Below, piece after piece: positions 21,639 to 28,078 of a DNA stretch of 28,078 nt. Each line of letters starts with the position of its first letter. The first letter of the stretch is position 1. The notes beneath the pieces were generated by a model, which made no database searches, was not told where the DNA came from, and worked only from the letters and a program-made list of their open reading frames with translations. Both the position numbers and the translations under genes were made by a program. The DNA is taken from positions 1 through 28,078 of the forward strand of contig CAZWVM010000019.1 in NCBI GenBank assembly GCA_964637705.1. Direction: 5' to 3'. Source of the DNA: CAZWVM01 sp964637705 (GTDB lineage: Bacteria; UBA8481).

Positions 21639-22301
21639 TCAGCCGCCGAGAATCGCCTCCGCCGCGGCCCTGACGTCGCGGACGACCGTGTGCGCCCGGC
21701 CCAGGCGCTCGCGCGGATAGGAGTGCTCGACCGCGACGACGGAGAGGCCGGCCGCGCGAGCCGACTCGACGCCGCCGAGCGAATCCTCGATCGCGACGAC
21801 CGCGGATGGTTCGGCGCCGAGAATCTCCAGCCCGCGCCGGTACGGAGCGGGATCGGGCTTGGAGCGCTCCGTGTCCTCGCAGGAGACGACGGCGCGGAAG
21901 CAGCCGGCGATTCCTCCCCGGGCGAGCACCGCCTCGATCTCGGCGCGGCGCGCGCCCGAGACGATGACCATCGGGAAGGCGCGGGAGAGCGACTTCACGG
22001 CCTCGATGGCCCCGGGAAAGAAGGGCACGGCCGGAAGCGCCTCGAGAAGCCCCATGTAGAGCCCGATCTTCTCCTCCACGATCCGACCGGCCTCGCCGGG
22101 GGGGACGCGCCCGGGGTGATCCGCGATGATCCGGTCCACCGCGCCGGCGTCGTCGAGGGCGAGATAGCGTTCCCAGTAGGTTTCGCGGTCGATGGCGATG
22201 CCCCGCGGACGGAAGGCCCTCATCAGGGCTTCCGCGTGGAGACCCTCGTCGTCGATGATGACGCCGTTGAAGTCGAAGGCGACCGCGCGGACGTTCTTCA
22301 C
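21639..22301 (-). CDS. HAD-superfamily hydrolase (beta-phosphoglucomutase-like) with D-to-N change
   Basis: This 220-residue cytoplasmic HAD hydrolase has the helical cap of the beta-phosphoglucomutase/phosphatase group. Motif I is AFDFNGVIIDDE with nucleophile D10; position 12, normally the acid/base Asp (DxDG), is Asn. Motif II is S115 in VIVSGARR, motif III K148 in SKPDPAPY, and motif IV E172-D173 in AIEDSLGG. A DFNG version recurs in some HAD phosphatase subgroups, so this is probably a subfamily trait, but it should reduce classical phosphatase chemistry. The start is GTG 22301, 16 bases after the stop of the YfaP-like gene on the same strand, with no clear Shine-Dalgarno. Small sugar phosphates are plausible substrates. 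Confidence 0.88.
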   Translation of the reverse strand: MKNVRAVAFDFNGVIIDDEGLHAEALMRAFRPRGIAIDRETYWERYLALDDAGAVDRIIADHPGRVPPGEAGRIVEEKIGLYMGLLEALPAVPFFPGAIEAVKSLSRAFPMVIVSGARRAEIEAVLARGGIAGCFRAVVSCEDTERSKPDPAPYRRGLEILGAEPSAVVAIEDSLGGVESARAAGLSVVAVEHSYPRERLGRAHTVVRDVRAAAEAILGG

Positions 22302-22317
22302 GGGGCGAAGATGACGG

Positions 22318-23400
22318 TCAACGAACCAGCGTCATGCGGCAGATCGCGTTGCGGCCGTTCGCGAGCTTCGCCGCGAAGAGGTAACTGCCGCTCGCGACCT
22401 GGTCTCCCTGCGCGTTCCGGCCGTCCCACGTGATCGCCTCCGTGCCGTTGCCCGCGATCGTCCGGATCACGTTCCCCTCGACCGACAGGATCGTCACGAA
22501 ATCGATGACCGTCCCGCCCTCCGACTTGATCGTCACCTGGGCCTGCGTGCCCGGCAGGAAGGGGTTCGGGTAGGAGATGAGCTTGGCCGGGCCCTCCGAG
22601 ACGTAGCCGTAGGGCGAGAAGCTGAAGGAGAAGAACTTCGTGGAGTTGCTGTTGACGTTGGACGGCTGGTCACCCGTCGTCGCGACGTCGCGCTCGGCGT
22701 TCGGCACCGTCACGACGAAGGTGTCGAAGTACTGGACGGACTGGCCGTTCGTGCCCTCGTTGAGGAAGATGGTGATCCGGACGGCGATGTTGCGCTCCGC
22801 CCCGGACCGGCTGTAGAGGTTCACGGCGCCGACGTAGGAGCCGCGCGGCGCCTTCCCTGCCGGGAAGCTGATGTTCTCCGGGCCGTACCCCGTGACGTTG
22901 TCGACGTCGAGCGATCCACCGTTCGCCCCGGTCTTGTGGTGCCAGCTGATGTGCTCCGCGTTGATGTTCTTGCCCGCGTCGGCCGGGCAGAAAAGGTGGA
23001 GGTCGACGTCGGAGGCGCCGTCGTTCCAGACCATGTTCACGCGCAGGTCGTTGCGGATCCTCGAGGACGTGACCGTGACGGTTCCCGTCTCCGTCCCGTC
23101 CGAGTTCGTGTCGCTCACCTCGATCTTGTTCGTCCCGGAAACGAGAACGAGCTGGGTCGAGAAGGTGGCGGGATTGCGGGTCAGGTCCAGAACGACGTTC
23201 TGGACGAAATACCCGTTGAGATACAGGCTCGCGTAGCCGTCGGCCCCGTTGGCGACGGTCCCGGAGCACGTGATGACCGAGCTCGTGGTGTCGAACGACT
23301 GACCCGCGGTCGGCGCGGAGATGGTGATCGCCGGCGGCGCGGCCCAGGCCGCTCCGACGAGCAGGAACACGAGGACAAGAGTGCCGAGGAGTCGGTTCAT
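22318..23400 (-). CDS. Secreted Ig/YfaP-like/FlgD-like protein
   Basis: This 360-residue exported protein starts at ATG 23400 with a signal peptide (MNRLLGTLVLVFLLVGAAWA). Residues 22-113 form a bacterial Ig-like domain (ITISAPTAGQSFDTTSS, LVSGTNKIEVSDTNSDG). Residues 117-232 match the DUF2135/YfaP-type domain: LRVNMVWNDGASDVDLHLF, EHISWHHK, GGSLDVDNVTGYGPENI, then GSYVGAVNLYS. Residues 275-360 are a FlgD-like C-terminal module (SYPNPFLPG, ITWDGRNAQGDQVASGSYLF), similar to the end domains of secreted proteins in FCB-type bacteria. The open frame continues to 23625, but that extension lacks sense and would bury the signal peptide. It has its own promoter-like boxes nine bases upstream and is followed by the HAD gene. 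A binding or adhesive surface role is likely; the ligand is unknown. Confidence 0.87.
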   Translation of the reverse strand: MNRLLGTLVLVFLLVGAAWAAPPAITISAPTAGQSFDTTSSVITCSGTVANGADGYASLYLNGYFVQNVVLDLTRNPATFSTQLVLVSGTNKIEVSDTNSDGTETGTVTVTSSRIRNDLRVNMVWNDGASDVDLHLFCPADAGKNINAEHISWHHKTGANGGSLDVDNVTGYGPENISFPAGKAPRGSYVGAVNLYSRSGAERNIAVRITIFLNEGTNGQSVQYFDTFVVTVPNAERDVATTGDQPSNVNSNSTKFFSFSFSPYGYVSEGPAKLISYPNPFLPGTQAQVTIKSEGGTVIDFVTILSVEGNVIRTIAGNGTEAITWDGRNAQGDQVASGSYLFAAKLANGRNAICRMTLVR

Positions 23401-23409
23401 TCTGGCGGC

Positions 23410-23438
23410 ATTCTCTACCGACCCTCTCCGGGGGTCAA
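23410..23438 (-). promoter_or_regulatory. Promoter-like boxes with shared AGAATGCCGCC element
   Basis: On the minus strand TTGACC (plus 23433-23438) and GAGAAT (23410-23415) are 17 bases apart. The -10 box ends nine bases before the ATG at 23400. AGAATGCCGCC (23404-23414) is identical to the element at 11777-11787. No Shine-Dalgarno is seen, so a leaderless or near-leaderless mRNA is likely. Confidence 0.5.
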
Positions 23439-23483
23439 GCGCGGCCGGCACGTGACACGTTCGCTCGAAAAGGGAGATTTCGG

Positions 23484-24716
23484 TCAGCCCTTGCGGAAGA
23501 CCACGATCCGGTTCGTATTCGTGCCCCGGGAGCGATTCGAAACCCCCCAGCAGTGCGCGGTCTTGGTGAAGTGCTGCTCGTTCACCATGACGAAAAGCGG
23601 TTCCAGTCCCGCCGCCATCCCGCACGGCACCACGGACTCCTCGAGCCGCACCGTCCCTGCTCTCACCTCCCCCACCTCGAAGGCGATCTCTCCACCCGGC
23701 TCGAGCACGCGGCGAAGCTCACGGAAGACATCCGTCATCGCGGCGCACCAGGACGGGAGGCTCGCGGTGACGGTGAGGGCGACCGAGGACGGGTCGATCC
23801 CGCCGAACCAGTTCCTCAGCCAGTTGTCGAGGGCGTAATTCACGACGTGGAGGAAGGGCGGCGAAGTCACGACGAGCGCGACACTTCCGGACGGCACGCC
23901 CTCCATCGAGGCGGCCGGCCCCGTGATCACCCGGCCCTCGCGCCCCCGTCTCCCCAGTCGGTCGCGCAAGGCCGGGTCGCAATCCGCGAGCAGGGCGCGC
24001 GTTTTCTTCAGTATCAGCCGGTCGACGTCGCGCGGCGGCGGCTCCTGCTTCCGCTTCGCGTTGATCCGGCGCTGGGACTCCACGGAAACGGCCTGGTTCG
24101 GCGGCAGGGTGTAAACCGAGAAGAAGCCGGGCGCGTGCCCGGTCAGACGGTTGATGGAGACCATGCGGATCCAGCGGTCGACGGCGTCGAGCGTGCCGGC
24201 GCGCGCGCGCTGGAGGAGATGGCGGCGCAGGGCGGCGATGCGAGCGAGCGTCGAGGAATGGTAGAAGACGAGAAGATCCCGCGGCGCTTCTTCTTCGGGA
24301 GCCTCCTCCCACGGCGTCCCGATCGAGCGGAGGCGTTCCTCGACCTCGGTGCAAGCCGGCGGATCCAGGCGCGGCTCGAGCATCATGGCTCCCAGGGGGT
24401 TCGCGTCGTTGCCCAGGGGAACGCGGTCCAGGAGCGCGGCCTCCAGGGGCGTCGTGCCGCGGCCCATGAACGGATCGAGCACCGTCTCGCCCGGCGACGT
24501 CAGGCGCTCGATGAAGAAGCGCGGCAGTTGCGGCTTGAAGCAGGCGCGGTAGGAGATCTCGTGGAGGTTGTTCGCCGAGCGCTGCTTCGCGGTCCAGAAC
24601 TCGTTGACGAGAAGCGGCAGTGCCCCGCAGCCCGGGAGCGCGAGCCGTTCCTCGCGGGTCGGAGCCCCGAAGAGATCGAAGCGGCGAAGCTCCTCGAGGA
24701 GAAGGGGCGAGGTCAT
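23484..24716 (-). CDS. Solitary DNA (N4/N6) methyltransferase
   Basis: This 410-residue enzyme is a DNA amino-methyltransferase using S-adenosylmethionine. The SAM-binding motif I, DPFMGRGTT (81-89), comes first. The catalytic motif IV, TSPPF (284-288), follows nearly 200 residues later, an FGG-before-PPY order unlike beta-class enzymes. The insert (about 120-270) contains GHAPGFFSVYTLPPNQAVS and a basic RRINAKRKQEPPPRDVDR stretch and may be the target-recognition region. The fold then continues to EPGGEIAFEVGEV. TSPPF could mean either adenine-N6 or cytosine-N4 methylation. No restriction endonuclease or specificity gene is adjacent, so it looks like an orphan enzyme. It begins 25 bases after the ankyrin gene stop on the same strand and may be cotranscribed. 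No clear Shine-Dalgarno. Confidence 0.88.
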   Translation of the reverse strand: MTSPLLLEELRRFDLFGAPTREERLALPGCGALPLLVNEFWTAKQRSANNLHEISYRACFKPQLPRFFIERLTSPGETVLDPFMGRGTTPLEAALLDRVPLGNDANPLGAMMLEPRLDPPACTEVEERLRSIGTPWEEAPEEEAPRDLLVFYHSSTLARIAALRRHLLQRARAGTLDAVDRWIRMVSINRLTGHAPGFFSVYTLPPNQAVSVESQRRINAKRKQEPPPRDVDRLILKKTRALLADCDPALRDRLGRRGREGRVITGPAASMEGVPSGSVALVVTSPPFLHVVNYALDNWLRNWFGGIDPSSVALTVTASLPSWCAAMTDVFRELRRVLEPGGEIAFEVGEVRAGTVRLEESVVPCGMAAGLEPLFVMVNEQHFTKTAHCWGVSNRSRGTNTNRIVVFRKG

Positions 24717-24741
24717 GCCGGGGGGCGGCGTTCGGAAGCGG

Positions 24742-26148
24742 TCAGCGCGGCGCGCCGCGCAGGGCCTCGGCGTCCTTCAGGATCGTCGCGGCGATCGAGC
24801 GACCGTTGACCTCCGCGAGCCGCCGCGCGGTCCAGCCGTTCGCGTTTCGCGCGAAGAGGTTGGCGCCGGCATCGACAAGCCCCTGCACCATCTGGGGATT
24901 GTTTTTCAGGGCGGCCATCATGAGCGCGGTCCAGCCGCGCCATGTCCCGGACTGCACCTGGGCGTTCACGTCCGCTCCGCGCCGGACCAGGATGAGCGCG
25001 CCGCGCTCGTCGCCCTTCTGGCAGGCGAAGATGAGGGCTGTCGCGGAATCGGCGTTGCGCGCGTCGAGGTTCGCGCCGCGGGCGGCGAGGAGTTCGAGGA
25101 GGTCCGGGGCGCCCTGGAGGGCGGCGAGGATCAGGGCCGTGTTGCCGAGCGCGTCGCGCTCGTCGACATCGGCGCCGCGATCAAGAAGAAAGGAGACAAG
25201 GGAGGAATCGCGACGGTAGGCCGCCACCATCACCAGGGGCGTCCCCTCGGGATCGCGGGCGGAAAGCGAGGCGCCTTCGGCAAGGAGTCGGATGATGCCG
25301 GCGGTATCCCGCATCATGACCGAGCGCACGAGCGACGCGTTGAGCGCGGCACGGCTCTCTGGTGAAAGACGGCCGGCGGCGGCCGGGACGGCGGTATCCG
25401 GCGGAGCGGGCGGCGGTGGCACGACGAGCATGACGCCGCCCTGGGGGGCACGGCGCCCGCCCGGTCCCGCCGGGGGCGGCGCGGGTGGCGGGGGAAGGGC
25501 GGCGACGGGCGCGATCGCGGGCGACTCGGCCGAAGGGCGCGGAGGAACGATCAACATCACCCCGCCCGGAATCGGTCGTCGCTCGGCAACCGCGGGAGGC
25601 ACGGGCGCCGACGACGGCGCCGTCACGACCGAGGCCGGGACGGTGACCGTGGCCGGGCGCGGTGCCGGCGCCGCATCGCGGGACCGCGGCGCGGCGGAAC
25701 GGATTTCCGAGGCGACCCGATCGTGGCCCCGAAAGAGGGCGATCTCCGCCGCCGTTCGCCCGGTGAGCGATTCGGCCCGGCGCGTGTCCGCGCCGCCTTC
25801 GACCAGAAGTCGCGCCGCCTCGACGCGCCCCTGGTCGGCGGCGGCCATGAGCGGGGTGCGTCCGGAGAGGAGATCCGCGGCGTCGATCTCCGCGCCGGTG
25901 GAAAGGAGAAGAACGAGGATACGGGTGTCGCCGCGCGCGGCGGCGAGATGCAGCGGGGTCAGGCCGAGGTGCTCGGAGCGCGCGCCCGGCGGCGCGCCCG
26001 CGGCGAGGAGGCGGGATACCTCCGCCGCATCGCCCTCCGCCACCGCCGCCAGGAGCCCCGTGCCCGATACAGGCCAGGCCAGGGCGCTCGGGACCCACGA
26101 CGCGAGGAGGAGAAGGGGGAGAACGAGATGCCGGGCGGACCGCGTCAT
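24742..26148 (-). CDS. Exported ankyrin-repeat protein with duplicated proline-rich linker motif
   Basis: This 468-residue protein has a signal peptide (MTRSARHLVLPLLLLASWVPSALA) and two ankyrin blocks. The first (28-153) shows GLTPLHLAAARGDTRIL and GRTPLMAAADQGRVEAA. The second (263-465) shows GNTALILAALQGAPDLLELL, ATALIFACQKGDERGA and GWTALMMAALKNNPQM. Between them lies a proline/alanine-rich linker (154-262) with a duplicated motif, RR-x-x-x-GGVML-I/V-VPP, at about 190-203 and 232-245. Ankyrin repeats bind proteins, so a periplasmic or external scaffolding role is likely (inference). The ATG at 26148 is preceded by a perfect TATAAT 15 bases upstream, and no Shine-Dalgarno is evident. The methyltransferase gene follows after 25 bases. 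The duplicated linker motif is unfamiliar to me. Confidence 0.87.
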   Translation of the reverse strand: MTRSARHLVLPLLLLASWVPSALAWPVSGTGLLAAVAEGDAAEVSRLLAAGAPPGARSEHLGLTPLHLAAARGDTRILVLLLSTGAEIDAADLLSGRTPLMAAADQGRVEAARLLVEGGADTRRAESLTGRTAAEIALFRGHDRVASEIRSAAPRSRDAAPAPRPATVTVPASVVTAPSSAPVPPAVAERRPIPGGVMLIVPPRPSAESPAIAPVAALPPPPAPPPAGPGGRRAPQGGVMLVVPPPPAPPDTAVPAAAGRLSPESRAALNASLVRSVMMRDTAGIIRLLAEGASLSARDPEGTPLVMVAAYRRDSSLVSFLLDRGADVDERDALGNTALILAALQGAPDLLELLAARGANLDARNADSATALIFACQKGDERGALILVRRGADVNAQVQSGTWRGWTALMMAALKNNPQMVQGLVDAGANLFARNANGWTARRLAEVNGRSIAATILKDAEALRGAPR

Positions 26149-26163
26149 GATGAACCGACGGGG

Positions 26164-26201
26164 ATTATAGGGCCGAAATCCTCGATCCGAAATCCGAAAT
26201 T
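26164..26201 (-). promoter_or_regulatory. TATAAT box and CCGAAATCC direct repeats upstream of the ankyrin gene
   Basis: TATAAT (plus 26164-26169) lies 15 bases before the ankyrin start. Just beyond it CCGAAATCC occurs at 26173-26181 and 26187-26195, with a further partial copy from 26194. The repeats sit where the -35 region and an activator or repressor would bind. They may instead be a simple, low-complexity remnant. Confidence 0.4.
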
Positions 26202-26205
26202 GAGT

Positions 26206-27372
26206 TCAGTCTTTCGAGCCGGAAAGAGAGATCCCCTCGATGAAGGTCTTCTGGGCCATGAAGTACAGGACCAGGATGGGCAGGATGGTCAGCACGCAGG
26301 CGGCCATCAGGAAGTGCCATTCCGTGCCGCCCTGCTTCGACTGGTAGGCCTGGAGGCCGATGGCCAGGGTGAAGAGCGACTCCTTGGTCAGGTAGATGAG
26401 GGGACCCATGAAGTCGTTCCAGGCCCACATGAAGTGGAAGAGGGCGACGACGATGAGCGCCGGCTTCGCCAGGGGCAGGACGATCCGCACGAAGATCTGG
26501 AACTCGTTGCAACCGTCGATGCGCGCGGCCTCGGAGATATCCCGCGGCAGGGACATGAAGAATTGCCTCAGCAGGAAGATGTTGTAGGCCGTGCCGAAGA
26601 AGCAGGGCAGCCAGAGGGGGCTGAGGTTCCCGATGAGGCCGAAGGCCTTGAAGACGCTGTAGAGGGGGATCATGGTGACCGGGAAGGGGATCATCATCGT
26701 GGAGATGGTGATGAGGAAGAAGGTGTCGCGTCCCTTCCACTCGATGCGCGAGAAGCCGTAGGCGACGAGCGAGCAGGAGAGCGTCGTGCCGATCATGCCG
26801 AAGATCGCGACCTGGAGCGAGTTCCACGCGTATTTGAAGAAGTCGATGACCTTGGTGGCCTCCCGGTAGTTGCCCCACTCGAACTGGATCTCCGTCGAGA
26901 TCTCCTCCCCCGGCACGACCGTCCAGCGCGGCGTCGCCTCCGCCATCGCCTCCAGCCGCTCCGTCACCTTGAACCACCCGGCCTCCACCGTCTTCTCGAT
27001 CCGGCACGGGAAAGCCCCGGTGAGCGTCAGGTCGGCCTCGCGGTATTCCAGGGTCACCGTTTCGCCCGAGAGCATGTCCGACGTCGCGATGAGCCGCTCG
27101 CCCTTGCGCGGACCTCCGAGCACCTCGACGATCGCGCCGTTCTTGTCCAGGGGCTTGTCGTCCGGCCTCACCCGCGTCCGCGTCCCGTCGACCGAGGCGA
27201 AGTAGGCGCGCGGGAAGAGATCGAAATCGGCCTTCAGGGTCTGCTCGACGGGCTTGAGGGAGGTGGAGATCATCCAGAGGAAGGGCACGAGGTAGATGAA
27301 GGACCCGAGCAGGAGAAGCGCGTAGATGATCGCGCGGTTGCGGCTGTCCCCCTGGCGGCGACCCGTGGCCAT
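26206..27372 (-). CDS. Carbohydrate ABC transporter permease (MalG-type) with enlarged periplasmic loop
   Basis: This 388-residue inner-membrane protein is the MalG-like permease of a sugar ABC importer. Helix 1 is IIYALLLLGSFIYLVPFLWMI (about 15-35), followed by the usual STSLKPVEQ...FP. The next family segment, NYREATKVIDFFKYAWNSL, does not appear until about 167. Roughly 108 extra residues (about 57-164), rich in charged and beta-type sequence (IVEVLGGPRKGERLI, GETVTLEYREADLTL), are inserted in the first periplasmic loop. The ATPase-contact EAA loop is intact (EAARIDGCNEFQIFVRIVLP, from about 301). The C-terminal helix ends near FIEGISLSGSKD. Typical MalG proteins are 270-300 residues, so the difference is the insert. 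The start at 27372 overlaps the MalF-type stop (TGATG). The binding protein and ATPase are not in the window. Confidence 0.93.
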   Translation of the reverse strand: MATGRRQGDSRNRAIIYALLLLGSFIYLVPFLWMISTSLKPVEQTLKADFDLFPRAYFASVDGTRTRVRPDDKPLDKNGAIVEVLGGPRKGERLIATSDMLSGETVTLEYREADLTLTGAFPCRIEKTVEAGWFKVTERLEAMAEATPRWTVVPGEEISTEIQFEWGNYREATKVIDFFKYAWNSLQVAIFGMIGTTLSCSLVAYGFSRIEWKGRDTFFLITISTMMIPFPVTMIPLYSVFKAFGLIGNLSPLWLPCFFGTAYNIFLLRQFFMSLPRDISEAARIDGCNEFQIFVRIVLPLAKPALIVVALFHFMWAWNDFMGPLIYLTKESLFTLAIGLQAYQSKQGGTEWHFLMAACVLTILPILVLYFMAQKTFIEGISLSGSKD

Positions 27373-28078
27373 CAGCGCCCTCCCCGGTAGTAGACGTGTT
27401 TCTTGGAGACGCGGTCCGCCCAGAGCGTGAAGACGAGGATCATGAGGAAGAGGATCCAGGCCATGGCCGAGGCGTATCCCATCTGGTAGTCCTCGAAGGC
27501 GCGCTGGTAGAGGTAGAGCGTGTAGAAGCAGGTGGCGCGCATCGGACCACCGCCGGTCATGATGTAGGGTTGCGCGAAGATCTGCAGGGCCCCGATGATG
27601 CCCATGATGAGGTTGAAGTAGATGACCGGGGAGAGCATGGGGATGGTCACGTACATCGTCTTCTGGAGGAAATTGGCGCCGTCGAGCTCGGCGGCCTCCA
27701 TGAGGCTCTTCGGGACGTCCTGCAGGCCCGCGAGGTAGGTGACGACGCCCTGGCCGACGGCCCAGAGGCTCATGAGGACGAGGGCGGGCAGGGCCGTGTT
27801 CTCGTCGCCGAGCCAGTTCGGGCCGACGATCCCGAAGGCGGCCTTGAGGATCCAGTTGATGATGCCGAATTCCGGGTTGAACATCAGGAGCCAGAGGATC
27901 GACATCGCGACCATCGGCACCAGGACCGGCAGGAAGAAGACCGTGCGGAAGATCTCCATGCCGCGCACGCGGGCGTTCAGGAGGATCGCCAGGGAGACCG
28001 CGACGGCGATGGAGAGGGGGATCGAGAAGGCGGCGTAGTAGAGGGTGTTGCCGATGGAGGTCCAGAAGACGGAGTCCT
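27372..28078 (-). CDS. Carbohydrate ABC transporter permease (MalF/UgpA-type), C-terminal part
   Basis: This is the MalF-like partner permease; the gene runs off the right edge, so the N-terminus is missing. About 234 residues are visible, starting DSVFWTSIGNTLYYAAF and continuing SIPLSIAVAVSLAILLNARV, helices typical of this family. The open frame is unbroken beyond the first internal start codon at 27968, so that start is not the true one. The EAA loop is clear: SLMEAAELDGANFLQ, then YVTIPMLSPVIYF. The later region YIMTGGGPMRATCFYTLYLYQRAFEDYQMGYASAMAW is characteristic of sugar-type permeases. It ends KKHVYYRGGR. The stop TGA shares a base with the MalG-type start, so both subunits are made together. 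The transported sugar is unknown. Confidence 0.94.
   Translation of the reverse strand, partial: DSVFWTSIGNTLYYAAFSIPLSIAVAVSLAILLNARVRGMEIFRTVFFLPVLVPMVAMSILWLLMFNPEFGIINWILKAAFGIVGPNWLGDENTALPALVLMSLWAVGQGVVTYLAGLQDVPKSLMEAAELDGANFLQKTMYVTIPMLSPVIYFNLIMGIIGALQIFAQPYIMTGGGPMRATCFYTLYLYQRAFEDYQMGYASAMAWILFLMILVFTLWADRVSKKHVYYRGGR

Noticed and set aside
26173..26201. CCGAAATCC repeats as a CRISPR or tandem array
   Set aside because: Only two full nine-base copies with a five-base gap; far too short for an array.
25723..27390. 555-codon plus-strand frame opposite the ankyrin and MalG genes
   Set aside because: It spans two unrelated minus-strand genes and the gap between them, and has no recognisable domain.

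Overview
The window is a GC-rich (about two thirds by eye) piece of a bacterial chromosome. It is densely packed with short operons on both strands, mostly the minus strand. I saw no rRNA, tRNA, CRISPR array, intact insertion sequence or phage gene, and no stretch over 300 bases lacks a gene. The organism is probably an uncultured Gram-negative bacterium. Several secreted proteins carry FlgD-like, YfaP-like, dockerin-like and RHS/YD modules, which are common in FCB-type and other uncultured deep lineages. That taxonomic guess is weak because no marker gene is complete here.

Layout. Bases 1-367 hold the start of sufB (minus), with a possible Fe-S-type operator at 422-439. Diverging from it is a B12-type radical SAM RiPP maturase (495-2351) with no recognisable precursor peptide nearby. 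A secreted protein of unknown function (2428-3570, minus) and a 56-residue coiled-coil protein (3569-3739, plus) start head to head with overlapping ATG codons. An M20 amidohydrolase and a PHP phosphoesterase form a coupled pair (5800-3756). A two-gene secreted operon follows (11776-5919): a YD-repeat/dockerin-like protein and then a 1348-residue RHS protein with a unique C-terminal tail. Next come ligA (11899-13908), a short inverted-repeat element (13924-14039) and a cysteine-rich secreted protein with a possible clan-CD peptidase-like core (14045-15559).

A three-gene overlapping operon (18726-15714) encodes a DUF2400 protein, an inositol-monophosphatase-family enzyme and a GH5-type lipoprotein. 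Diverging from it is an exported subtilase (18758-20974) whose C-terminus resembles a degenerate CFI-box tail, followed by a six-helix membrane protein. After that, on the minus strand, are a HAD hydrolase, an Ig/YfaP/FlgD secreted protein, a solitary DNA methyltransferase, an exported ankyrin protein and two permeases of a sugar ABC transporter. The second permease runs off the right edge.

Genes work together mainly as translationally coupled pairs (TGATG or ATGA junctions). A recurring theme is that several genes have a -10-like hexamer only 6-9 bases before the start codon and no Shine-Dalgarno sequence. This suggests leaderless or near-leaderless mRNAs. Two genes for secreted proteins share an exact 11-base element there, with -35-like boxes at the same 17-base spacing. 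All functional calls come from reading the sequence and remembered family motifs; no database search was run.
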